DNA of 53,964 bases. It comes from Pseudomonas fluorescens. GTDB taxonomy: Bacteria; Pseudomonadota; Gammaproteobacteria; Pseudomonadales; Pseudomonadaceae. The first letter of the stretch is position 1; each line of letters begins with the position of its first letter. The stretch covers positions 1 to 53,964 of the forward strand of contig NZ_LVEJ01000006.1 of the NCBI RefSeq assembly GCF_001648775.1. The letters run 5' to 3'. Position numbers and translations under genes: made by a program. The notes below the pieces were generated by a model. That model did no database searches, had not been told where the DNA came from, and was given only the letters and a program-made list of their open reading frames with translations. This document shows, piece after piece, positions 47,458 to 53,964 of this stretch.

Positions 47458-47469
47458 CGCTGATCCCTT

Positions 47470-47556
47470 GTGGGAGCGAGCCTGCTCGCGAAAGCGGCGT
47501 GTCATTCACTCTTTATGTGTCTGACAGCCTGCATTCGCGAGCAGGCTCGCTCCCAC
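47470..47556. repeat. REPIN 10
   Basis: Direct arm 47470-47492 and inverted arm 47534-47556, 13 bp after sixA. Confidence 0.9.
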
Positions 47557-47600
47557 ATTGGTTTCTGCGTAAGCCATGAAATTATTTGTTTGAAAATTCC

Positions 47601-47620
47601 AACCAAGCACTTGCTTGGTT
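47601..47620. promoter_or_regulatory. Perfect palindrome upstream of the acyl-CoA synthetase gene
   Basis: AACCAAGC, four bases (ACTT), GCTTGGTT. This is the shape of a TetR-family operator, as often found near fatty-acid degradation genes. It lies 42 bp before the start codon, in the expected promoter position. Confidence 0.6.
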
Positions 47621-47661
47621 GACTACGCTTGCTCCAGACCAAAAAAACAGGAGCGAGTCGC

Positions 47662-49317
47662 ATGTCTGCCGCCTTCCGTTTGCCGCTGGACGTGTTCTAC
47701 GAACGTGAAGCCCGACACCCGCGCCAGCGCTTTCTGGTGCAGCCCGTCGGTGGCGGGCAGGTCGAGACGCTGAGCTGGGCCGACGTCGGCCATCAGGCCC
47801 GCTGCGCCGCGCACTGGCTGCGTGCGCGCGAGTTGCCGCAAGGCAGCCACATCGCCCTGATCTCGAAAAACTGCGCGCACTGGATCATCGCCGACCTGGC
47901 GATCTGGATGGCCGGCCACGTCTCCGTTCCGTTGTATCCCAACCTCACTGCCGACTCCGTGGCGCAAGTGCTCAAGCACTCGGAAAGCGTCCTCGCCTTT
48001 ATCGGCAAACTCGACGACTGGCCGGGCATGGCCAAAGGTGTGCCGGCGGATCTGCCGACCATCAGCCTGCCGCTGCACCCGCCCGGGGAGTTCGATTTCA
48101 CCTGGGCCGACCTGCAATGCAGCTCACCGATTCAGGACGATCCGCGCCCAGGCGCCGAGCAACTGGCGACGATCATCTATACCTCGGGCACTACCGGGCT
48201 ACCGAAAGGCGTGATGCACAGTTTTGCCAATTTGGGTTTCGCCACAACGCACGGCACACAACTGTTCGGGCTCAACGACAACGATCGGCTGCTGTCGTAC
48301 CTGCCGCTGTGCCATGTTGCCGAGCGCATGTTCGTTGAACTGGCCTCGATCTACACCGGGCAGACGGTATTCTTCGCCGAGAGCCTCGAAACGTTTATCA
48401 CTGACTTGCAGCGCGCGCGGCCGACCGCGATGTTTGGCGTGCCGCGCATCTGGACCAAATTCCAGATGGGCGTGTACAGCAAGATCCCGGCGAAGCGCCT
48501 GGACTTCCTCCTTGGCCTGCCATTCATTGGCAAGCGGGTCGGGCACAAAGTGCTGGCGGGCCTGGGGCTGGATGCCTTGCGCGTGGCGCTTTCTGGCGCG
48601 GCGCCCGTGCCGCAGACCTTGCTCGCCTGGTATCAGAAGCTTGGCCTCGACGTGCTTGAGGTCTATGGCATGACCGAGGGTTGTGGCTACTCGCACATCT
48701 GTCTGCCGGGGCAATACAAACAAGGCTGGATCGGTAAGCCGTGCCCGGATGTCGAGGTGCGCATTGATGAGTCGGGCGAGGTGCAGGTGCGCAGTCAGGC
48801 GAACATGCTCGGCTATTTCAAGGAGCCGCTGAAAACCGCAGAGACGATTACCGAGGATGGCTTTCTGCGCACTGGCGACAAAGGCGAACAGGATGCTGAA
48901 GGGCGCTTGCGCTTGACCGGCCGACTGAAGGAAATCTTCAAGACCAGCAAGGGCAAATACGTCGCCCCGGCGCCGATCGAAAACCGTCTGGCGGTGCATT
49001 CGCGGATAGAGCAGGTGTGCGTGGTCGGCGATGGCTTGAGTGCGCCGCTGGGTTTGTGCGTGCTGTCGACGGTCAATCAGGAGGAGGGGCGGGCGAGCCT
49101 TCATTCGAGCCTGGAAAAACTCCTCGAAGAGGTCAACGCCGTGCTCGACAAGCATGAACGTCTGCGCCGTCTGGTGGTGGTCAAGGACAGTTGGGCGGTG
49201 GAGAACGGCTTTCTCACGCCGACCCTGAAGATCAAGCGCAACGTCATCGAAGACACTTATGGCGCGCGTTTCGAGGAATGGAGCGAGCGCAGCGAGGCGG
49301 TGCTGTGGCAGGATTGA
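47662..49317 (+). CDS. AMP-dependent acyl-CoA synthetase/ligase
   Basis: This 551-residue enzyme belongs to the long-chain acyl-CoA synthetase group of the adenylate-forming family. It has the ATP loop IIYTSGTTGLPKGVMHS (near 182), YGMTEGCGYSHI (near 333), the hinge TGDKGEQDAEGRLRLTGRLKEIFKT (near 408-432) and the catalytic lysine region near LKIKRNVIE. It activates a carboxylic acid, probably a fatty acid, by adenylation and transfers it to CoA. AGGAG lies eight bases before the ATG. A thioesterase-like gene follows 31 bases downstream, and a perfect palindrome upstream suggests TetR control. Confidence 0.9.
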   Translation: MSAAFRLPLDVFYEREARHPRQRFLVQPVGGGQVETLSWADVGHQARCAAHWLRARELPQGSHIALISKNCAHWIIADLAIWMAGHVSVPLYPNLTADSVAQVLKHSESVLAFIGKLDDWPGMAKGVPADLPTISLPLHPPGEFDFTWADLQCSSPIQDDPRPGAEQLATIIYTSGTTGLPKGVMHSFANLGFATTHGTQLFGLNDNDRLLSYLPLCHVAERMFVELASIYTGQTVFFAESLETFITDLQRARPTAMFGVPRIWTKFQMGVYSKIPAKRLDFLLGLPFIGKRVGHKVLAGLGLDALRVALSGAAPVPQTLLAWYQKLGLDVLEVYGMTEGCGYSHICLPGQYKQGWIGKPCPDVEVRIDESGEVQVRSQANMLGYFKEPLKTAETITEDGFLRTGDKGEQDAEGRLRLTGRLKEIFKTSKGKYVAPAPIENRLAVHSRIEQVCVVGDGLSAPLGLCVLSTVNQEEGRASLHSSLEKLLEEVNAVLDKHERLRRLVVVKDSWAVENGFLTPTLKIKRNVIEDTYGARFEEWSERSEAVLWQD

Positions 49318-49348
49318 GCGATCACTAAAACAACAAAGGAAGTCCGCG

Positions 49349-49792
49349 ATGAGCTTGTGGCGTACCACTCCCAACATCGAGCAGTTGAACGCGATCCAGA
49401 AGAACACCATCGGCGAAGTGCTCGACATCCGCTTCGAAGCGTTCGACGAAGCGTCACTGACCGCGAGCATGGTCATCGACCATCGCACCCATCAGCCCTA
49501 CGGCTTGCTGCATGGCGGCGCCTCGGTGGTGCTGGCGGAAACCGTTGGCTCGATGGCCAGTTACCTGTGCATCGATGCCAGCAAGTTCTATTGCGTCGGC
49601 CTCGAGATCAACGCCAACCACTTACGCGGTTTGCGCAGTGGCCGGGTGACGGCGGTGGCCAAGCCGATTCATATTGGGCGCACCACGCATGTGTGGGACA
49701 TTCGCTTGACCAGTGATGAAGGCAAGGCCAGTTGTGTGTCGCGGTTGACCATGGCAGTGGTACCGCTGGGTGAGCAGCCACCCTCACCCTAA
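49349..49792 (+). CDS. Hot-dog acyl-CoA thioesterase (YdiI/PaaI-like)
   Basis: This 147-residue protein has the hot-dog thioesterase motif YGLLHGGASVVLAETVGSMA, with His55 and the catalytic Glu64, and HIGRTTHVWDIRL near the C-terminus. It closely resembles YdiI/EntH-like enzymes that cleave aromatic or acyl-CoA thioesters. It follows the acyl-CoA synthetase gene, so the two probably share an operon and act on related CoA esters. AAAGGA precedes the ATG. The last residues (PPSP) and the stop codon lie in the dispersed CCCTCACCC repeat, so the natural end of this gene was set by repeat insertion. Confidence 0.88.
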   Translation: MSLWRTTPNIEQLNAIQKNTIGEVLDIRFEAFDEASLTASMVIDHRTHQPYGLLHGGASVVLAETVGSMASYLCIDASKFYCVGLEINANHLRGLRSGRVTAVAKPIHIGRTTHVWDIRLTSDEGKASCVSRLTMAVVPLGEQPPSP

Positions 49793-49940
49793 CCCTCTCC
49801 CGGAGGGAGAGGGGACTGACCGAGTTGAATGCTCAATTGACACCGGCCTGAGAGATTGAGTCGACTGAAGATCTCGAAGCCTTTGAAGATCGGCTCCCTT
49901 TCCCCCTCGCCCCTTGGGGGAGAGGGCTGGGGTGAGGGGG
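49783..49940. repeat. Dispersed palindromic repeat, CCCTCTCCC family, copy 2
   Basis: CCCTCACCCTAACCCTCTCC, then a GGGAGAGG arm, the tail GACTGACCGAG with GAGAGATTGAGTCGA, and a second hairpin (CGCCCCTTGGGGGAG, GGGTGAGGGGG) at the right end. The tail matches the copy at 23462-23570. The remaining gap to 50068 holds no recognisable gene. Confidence 0.8.
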
Positions 49941-50068
49941 AAAGCGATCTCCCTGACACACCATCACGCTGACCGGACTGTCATCATTCCTGGCAGTTAC
50001 GGTCATTGCTGTAAGCCGCGGTGTTGCGGACAATCAACGCCACGTTTCCCGCTCATGGATTTGCCAGC

Positions 50069-50875
50069 ATGTCGCAACCAATCTTCTTCGCCCACGCCAA
50101 CGGCTTCCCTTCGGGCACCTATGGCAAGTTGTTCGCGGCGCTGGCGCCTGAGTACCGGGTTGCGCATCTCGAGCAGCATGCCCATGACCCGCGTTTCCCG
50201 GCCGACGACAACTGGTACAACCTTGTCGACGAACTGATCCATCATTTGCAGCAGCAGGACCAACCGGTGTGGGGTGTCGGCCACTCGTTCGGCGGGGTGC
50301 TGCATCTGCACGCGGCGTTGCGTTGTCCTGAACTGTATCGCGGCGTGGTGATGCTTGATTCGCCGGTGCTGACCCGTACCGATCAGTGGGTGATCCGCGC
50401 GGCCAAGCGTTTTGGTTTTATCGACAAACTGACCCCGGCCGGTCGTACGTTGGGTCGGCGTGAAGAGTTTGCCGATCTTGCCAGTGCGCGCAGCTATTTC
50501 GCCGGCAAGACCTTGTTCCGGGGATTCGATCCGGAGTGTTTCGACGCTTATCTACAACACGGTTTGCATCCCGTCGGCGACAGACTGCGCCTGCGTTTTG
50601 ATCCTGCGACCGAAATCAGCATCTATCGCGGTGTGCCGCACACCAGCCCCGGCCGCACCCGGCAATTGCAGGTGCCGTTGGCGGTGGTGCGCGGGCACAA
50701 GAGCAGCGTCGTGATGCGCCATCACACCCGTTTCGTCTCGCGCATGCCGCAAGGCGAAGCGCTGAGCATGCCCGGCGGCCACATGTTTCCCCTTGAGCGT
50801 CCGCAGGACACTGCACGCCTGTTGAAGAATCTGTTTACTCGCTGGGAAAACCGTCAGGACAAGGATTGCGCATGA
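50069..50875 (+). CDS. Alpha/beta hydrolase
   Basis: This 268-residue hydrolase has the nucleophile elbow GHSFGG (Ser73), an oxyanion start FFAHANGFPSGTYG and a late histidine in MPGGHMFPLE. There is no signal peptide, so it is cytoplasmic. The substrate is not evident. The ATG at 50069 (MSQPIFFAHANGFP) is preferred to an upstream GTG, although the ribosome site is weak. The stop overlaps the next gene by four bases (ATGA). The pair matches the two adjacent hydrolase genes PA1621-PA1622 as I recall them. Confidence 0.86.
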   Translation: MSQPIFFAHANGFPSGTYGKLFAALAPEYRVAHLEQHAHDPRFPADDNWYNLVDELIHHLQQQDQPVWGVGHSFGGVLHLHAALRCPELYRGVVMLDSPVLTRTDQWVIRAAKRFGFIDKLTPAGRTLGRREEFADLASARSYFAGKTLFRGFDPECFDAYLQHGLHPVGDRLRLRFDPATEISIYRGVPHTSPGRTRQLQVPLAVVRGHKSSVVMRHHTRFVSRMPQGEALSMPGGHMFPLERPQDTARLLKNLFTRWENRQDKDCA

Positions 50876-51726
50876 GCCCGACCTTCGAAGAAGTGCGCCT
50901 GAGCCTGCCGCATATCGAACTGGCGGCGCATTTGTTCGGGCCCGAGGACGGGCTGCCGGTGATCGCGCTGCATGGCTGGCTCGACAACGCCAACAGCTTT
51001 GCCCGTTTGGCGCCCAAGCTCAAAGGCTTGCGCATCATCGCGTTGGACATGGCCGGGCACGGGCATTCCGGGCATCGCCCCAACGGCGCCGGCTATGCGC
51101 TGTGGGATTACGCCCATGACGTGCTGCAAGTCGCCGAACAACTCGGCTGGAAGCGTTTCGGCCTGCTCGGGCATTCGATGGGCGCCATCGTGTCTATGGT
51201 GCTGGCGGGGTCGCTGCCGGAGCGCATCAGCCATCTGGCGCTGATCGACGGCGTCATTCCTCCTACAGACAAAGGCGAAAACGCCGCCGAGCGCATGGGC
51301 ATGGCCCTGCAAGCGCAACTGGATCTGCGTGAGAAGCGCAAACCGGTTTACAACACCCTCGATCGCGCCATCGAAGCGCGGATGAAGGGGTTGGTGGCAG
51401 TCAGTCGCGAGGCCGCCGAATTGCTGGCCCAGCGCGGATTGATGCCGGTGCCGGGCGGTTACACCTGGCGCACCGACAATCGTCTGACCCTGCCATCGCC
51501 GCTGCGCCTGACCCAGGAACAGGCGATGGCCTTCGCGCTGCGGGTCAGTTGCCCGGCGCATCTGGTGGTCGCGGCTGACGGCATGCTGGCCAAACATCCT
51601 GAGTTGCTGGAGCGTCTACCCTTTAGCCGGGAACAGCTGGCGGGCGGGCATCATTTGCACCTCAACGACGAGGCCGGTGCCGACCTTGTCGCAGACTGTT
51701 TCAATCGGTTCTTCGCCATTCCTTGA
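50872..51726 (+). CDS. Alpha/beta hydrolase
   Basis: This 284-residue protein has HGWLDNANSF (oxyanion region), DMAGHGHSGHRP, the nucleophile elbow GHSMGA (Ser102) and a C-terminal histidine in AGGHHLHLND. This layout is that of cytoplasmic esterase/lipase-like or serine-hydrolase-like proteins related to human SERHL. It is translationally coupled to the previous hydrolase. AAGGA lies just before the ATG. The function of the pair is unknown. Confidence 0.87.
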   Translation: MSPTFEEVRLSLPHIELAAHLFGPEDGLPVIALHGWLDNANSFARLAPKLKGLRIIALDMAGHGHSGHRPNGAGYALWDYAHDVLQVAEQLGWKRFGLLGHSMGAIVSMVLAGSLPERISHLALIDGVIPPTDKGENAAERMGMALQAQLDLREKRKPVYNTLDRAIEARMKGLVAVSREAAELLAQRGLMPVPGGYTWRTDNRLTLPSPLRLTQEQAMAFALRVSCPAHLVVAADGMLAKHPELLERLPFSREQLAGGHHLHLNDEAGADLVADCFNRFFAIP

Positions 51727-51779
51727 CTTGCCGCGGGCAACTGTCGAGGCTGGGCGGGTTGAAATGGGAGACAACCACG

Positions 51780-51833
51780 ATGGATTTCTATACCGCTGCG
51801 ACCCCGACCCGCCACGTCATGCCGATCCGATGA
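51780..51833 (+). CDS. Possible 17-residue leader peptide
   Basis: A start codon with GGGAG nine bases upstream opens a 17-codon frame (MDFYTAATPTRHVMPIR) that ends in an ATGA overlap with the DUF4892 gene start. The downstream gene has no strong ribosome site of its own, so translation may be coupled through this leader. It is too short to judge by codon use. Confidence 0.4.
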   Translation: MDFYTAATPTRHVMPIR

Positions 51834-52648
51834 GCCTGACTATGCGGTCACTCAGTCTGTTGGCGCTGTGCTGTTTCAGTTCCGTTTCCTTCGCGGCCGA
51901 TGTGCCGGGCAGTCAGGATCTGCAGATCGTGCCACGTCTGGCCGATGCGCAAATCGTCGACTATCGCCCTCCGGTCGAGCTGGAACGGATTTATCCGCTG
52001 GGTTCGATCCGCAAGATCAGCGGCCAGTTGCGTTTCGACGGCCAGGTCACCGCCCGTGGCCAGACCACTTCGGTCACCTATGAGTTACCCCCCGAACATT
52101 CCGCCACCGAAGCCTTCACCGCGGCTCGCGAAGCCTTGCAAAAGCAGGACGCCGAGTTGCTGTTCTGGTGTCAGGCCCGCGATTGCGGCGAAAGCAGTCT
52201 GTGGGCCAACGAGGTGTTCGGCAATTCCAAACTGTACGGCGCTGACGAGCAGCAGGCCTATCTGCTATTGAGGCTGGCGGCCCCGCGCGACAACACGCTG
52301 GTGGCGCTTTACAGCATCACCCGCGGCAATCGCAAAGCTTATCTGCATGTCGAGCAGTTCGAGGCGATCGCGCCGTTGGGGGAATTGCTGCCAACATCGG
52401 CAACGCTGTTGCGCCAGCTCAAAAGCACCGGTGAACTGGATTTCCCCAAACTGGTGAATGATCCGGATGACACTTGGCTACGGCTGATTTCCCGTGGTCT
52501 GAACCTCGATACCACTCAGCGCGTGACAGTGTCCGGACCGAAAGCCGAGGCCTGGCGACAGGCACTGATCAATCAGGGCGTGCGTGCGGCACGCATGGAA
52601 ACCGGCAGTGTCGAAGGCTCTGGCCTGCGCATCGATCTGTTGCGGTAA
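51830..52648 (+). CDS. DUF4892 exported protein
   Basis: This 272-residue protein has a signal peptide (SLSLLALCCFSSVSFAA, cleaved near residue 24). A conserved body follows, with DLQIVPRLADAQIVDYRPP, ELLFWCQARDCGESSLWANEVFG (two cysteines likely bridged) and a C-terminal domain with LNLDTTQRVTVSG and ALINQGVRAARME that looks like an OmpA-type fold. This is the DUF4892 pattern; function is unknown. The ATG at 51830 overlaps the stop of a short leader frame; an ATG at 51842 is also possible. Confidence 0.85.
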   Translation: MSLTMRSLSLLALCCFSSVSFAADVPGSQDLQIVPRLADAQIVDYRPPVELERIYPLGSIRKISGQLRFDGQVTARGQTTSVTYELPPEHSATEAFTAAREALQKQDAELLFWCQARDCGESSLWANEVFGNSKLYGADEQQAYLLLRLAAPRDNTLVALYSITRGNRKAYLHVEQFEAIAPLGELLPTSATLLRQLKSTGELDFPKLVNDPDDTWLRLISRGLNLDTTQRVTVSGPKAEAWRQALINQGVRAARMETGSVEGSGLRIDLLR

Positions 52649-52657
52649 GCTGTTTTT

Positions 52658-52690
52658 GGCGAGCACGAACCGCGTGCTCGCCTACTCTTT
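52658..52690 (+). terminator. Terminator-like hairpin after the DUF4892 gene
   Basis: GGCGAGCACG and CGTGCTCGCC form a perfect 10-bp stem followed by TACTCTTT. Confidence 0.65.
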
Positions 52691-52717
52691 GCCTGACTGA
52701 CTTTTTCGAGACCTTAC

Positions 52718-53770
52718 ATGCTCAATAACGATCGCCTGCTGGTGCAGATCCTGCTGCTGGTGTTGTTTGGTGCCAGCCTGTGGGTGATGGCGCCGTTCTG
52801 GTCGGCGCTGTTCTGGGGCGCGGTGCTGGCGTTCGCCAGTTGGCCGCTGATGCGCCTGCTGACTCGCTGGTTGAAGGGCCGTGAATCGTTGGCGGCGGCG
52901 ATTTTGACCCTGGGCTGGATGTTGTTGGTGGCGGCGCCGCTGGTGTGGCTGGGGTTCAATCTCGCCGATCATGTGCGCGATGCGACGGCGTTCATCAAGG
53001 ATGTACAGGTCGACGGTTTGCCCGAGGCGCCGCTCTGGTTGGGCACTGTGCCATTTGTCGGTGAACGGCTGGTCGGGCTCTGGAACAGCATCGATCAGCA
53101 GGGTGCGGCGCTGATGGTGTCGGTCAAACCGTATCTGGGCCAGGTCGGTAATTGGCTGCTGGCGCGCAGTGCGCAGATTGGCGGCGGCATTCTCGAGCTG
53201 ACCCTGAGCATTGTCTTTGTGTTCTTTTTCTATCGTGACGGGCCGCGACTGGCGGCGTTTGTGCACAGTCTGCTGGAGCGTTTGATCGGTGATCGTGCCG
53301 GTTATTACATCGAACTGGTGGCCGGTACGGTGCAGCGGGTGGTCAACGGGGTGATCGGTACGGCGGCGGCGCAGGCGGTTCTGGCGTTGATCGGGTTTTT
53401 GATTGCCGGGGTGCCGGGGGCGTTGGTGCTCGGGATCGTGACCTTTCTGTTGAGTCTGATTCCGATGGGGCCACCGTTGGTGTGGGTGCCGGCGACGGCC
53501 TGGCTGGCGTGGAAGGGTGAGTACGGGATGGCGGTGTTTCTCGGGATTTGGGGGACGTTCATCATCAGTGGCGTGGATAACGTGCTCAAGCCGTATCTGA
53601 TCAGTCGCGGGGGGAATTTGCCGTTGGTGATTGTGTTGCTTGGGGTGTTTGGCGGGTTGATTGCGTTTGGGTTTATCGGGTTGTTTATCGGGCCTACGTT
53701 GTTGGCGGTGGCTTATAGTTTGTTGACGGATTGGAGTAAGAGTCAGGGGCGGGTTGAGGAGCGGCGGTAG
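52718..53770 (+). CDS. AI-2E family transporter (permease-like membrane protein)
   Basis: This 350-residue inner-membrane protein has about eight helices. An N-terminal pair (about 8-45), one near 62-85, then helices near 150-170 and a C-terminal cluster (200-335) with LSLIPMGPPLVWVPA and GVDNVLKPYLISRGGNLPL are the AI-2E-family signatures. Members export various small molecules or act as sodium/proton antiporters; only some move autoinducer-2. No quorum-sensing genes are nearby, so the substrate is open. Confidence 0.88.
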   Translation: MLNNDRLLVQILLLVLFGASLWVMAPFWSALFWGAVLAFASWPLMRLLTRWLKGRESLAAAILTLGWMLLVAAPLVWLGFNLADHVRDATAFIKDVQVDGLPEAPLWLGTVPFVGERLVGLWNSIDQQGAALMVSVKPYLGQVGNWLLARSAQIGGGILELTLSIVFVFFFYRDGPRLAAFVHSLLERLIGDRAGYYIELVAGTVQRVVNGVIGTAAAQAVLALIGFLIAGVPGALVLGIVTFLLSLIPMGPPLVWVPATAWLAWKGEYGMAVFLGIWGTFIISGVDNVLKPYLISRGGNLPLVIVLLGVFGGLIAFGFIGLFIGPTLLAVAYSLLTDWSKSQGRVEERR

Positions 53771-53797
53771 CGGTTTTGGGTTTTGGGTTTTGGGTGA

Positions 53798-53964
53798 ATA
53801 TCCGTTGCTGCGGTAACGGCTGCTTAGGGTTTCGCCCTTACGGCGACTCACTTTTTTACAAGCGCCTAAAAAAGTAAGCAAAAAACGCTTGCTCCTACGT
53901 GCGGCCCGCTCGCTGGGGCTCGGGGTTCCTTCGCTCCGGGATTGATCCGGGCGCAGCGCCTACG
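53798..53964. repeat. Dispersed non-coding repeat, left part
   Basis: The text GGGTTTCGCCCTTACGGCGA, then CACTTTTTTACAAGCGCC and AAAAAGTAAGCAAAAAACGC, and then a segment rich in GCTCGCTGGGGCTCGGGG, matches a long repeat I remember from many intergenic regions in the P. fluorescens group. It runs off the window end. No gene is evident in it. Confidence 0.55.

Noticed and set aside
52682..53881. 399-codon open frame opposite the AI-2E-family gene
   Set aside because: Low-complexity shadow (proline, arginine, glutamine, histidine) of a membrane protein gene; it also runs into the terminal repeat.

Overview
The window is a GC-rich chromosomal segment from a Pseudomonas of the fluorescens group. 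Three things support this. The gene blocks follow orders I recall from P. aeruginosa: nrdA with an RstAB-like pair, oprH-phoP-phoQ, an AraC regulator with dctA, ldhA-gacS, a PirRS-like pair with cysM-rlmD-relA-mazG, and fabB-fabA-PA1611-like-gpsA. Eleven loci carry REP/REPIN palindromes built on GTGGGAGCGAGC and CTCGCGAA, typical of this group. The encoded proteins are also typical pseudomonad forms, for example a 917-residue GacS and a 448-residue PhoQ. I see no rRNA, tRNA, CRISPR array, insertion sequence or prophage.

Layout. 1-1251 is the C-terminal end of an RTX calcium-binding exoprotein. 1418-5086 holds nrdA (minus strand) with a long leader and an NrdR/DnaA-type control region. 5087-7416 is an RstAB-like two-component pair. 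7533-9200 holds a phosphopantetheinyl transferase and an exported dienelactone-hydrolase-like protein. 9247-12119 is oprH-phoP-phoQ behind an array of PhoP-box half-sites. 12426-14057 is an unrecognised all-beta protein that looks accessory. 14107-16791 is an AraC regulator and dctA with a textbook sigma-54 promoter and two distal palindromes. 16936-25253 is mostly housekeeping or small genes: an AMACR-like racemase, sprT, a Yip1-like membrane protein, ttcA, a TAG-like glycosylase, wrbA, arsC, a TlpA-like lipoprotein and a META lipoprotein. 25257-31435 is ldhA, gacS and a PirRS-like pair. 31648-37805 is cysM, rlmD, relA, mazG and a DUF2058 gene. 38456-45408 is fabB-fabA and then a tightly coupled trio: TonB-dependent receptor, solute-binding protein and hybrid histidine kinase. 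45605-53770 is gpsA, a DUF4389 gene, sixA, an acyl-CoA synthetase-like gene, a thioesterase, two alpha/beta hydrolases, a DUF4892 gene and an AI-2E-family permease. The last 170 bases look like a dispersed repeat.

The region is rich in signalling: five histidine kinases, four response regulators, RelA and SixA. GacS, and the PA1611-like hybrid kinase if orthology holds, both feed the Gac/Rsm lifestyle switch. PhoPQ senses divalent cations. RelA and MazG link nutrient stress to nucleotide pools. The most promising little-described system is the receptor/binding-protein/hybrid-kinase operon at 40451-45408, whose three genes abut or overlap and whose layout suggests uptake-coupled sensing of an unknown ligand. 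Other notable points are the five-unit 11-bp PhoP half-site array, the NrdR box pair exactly 31 bp apart over the nrdA promoter, the paired palindromes upstream of the dctA sigma-54 promoter, and two genes whose last codons come from repeat DNA.
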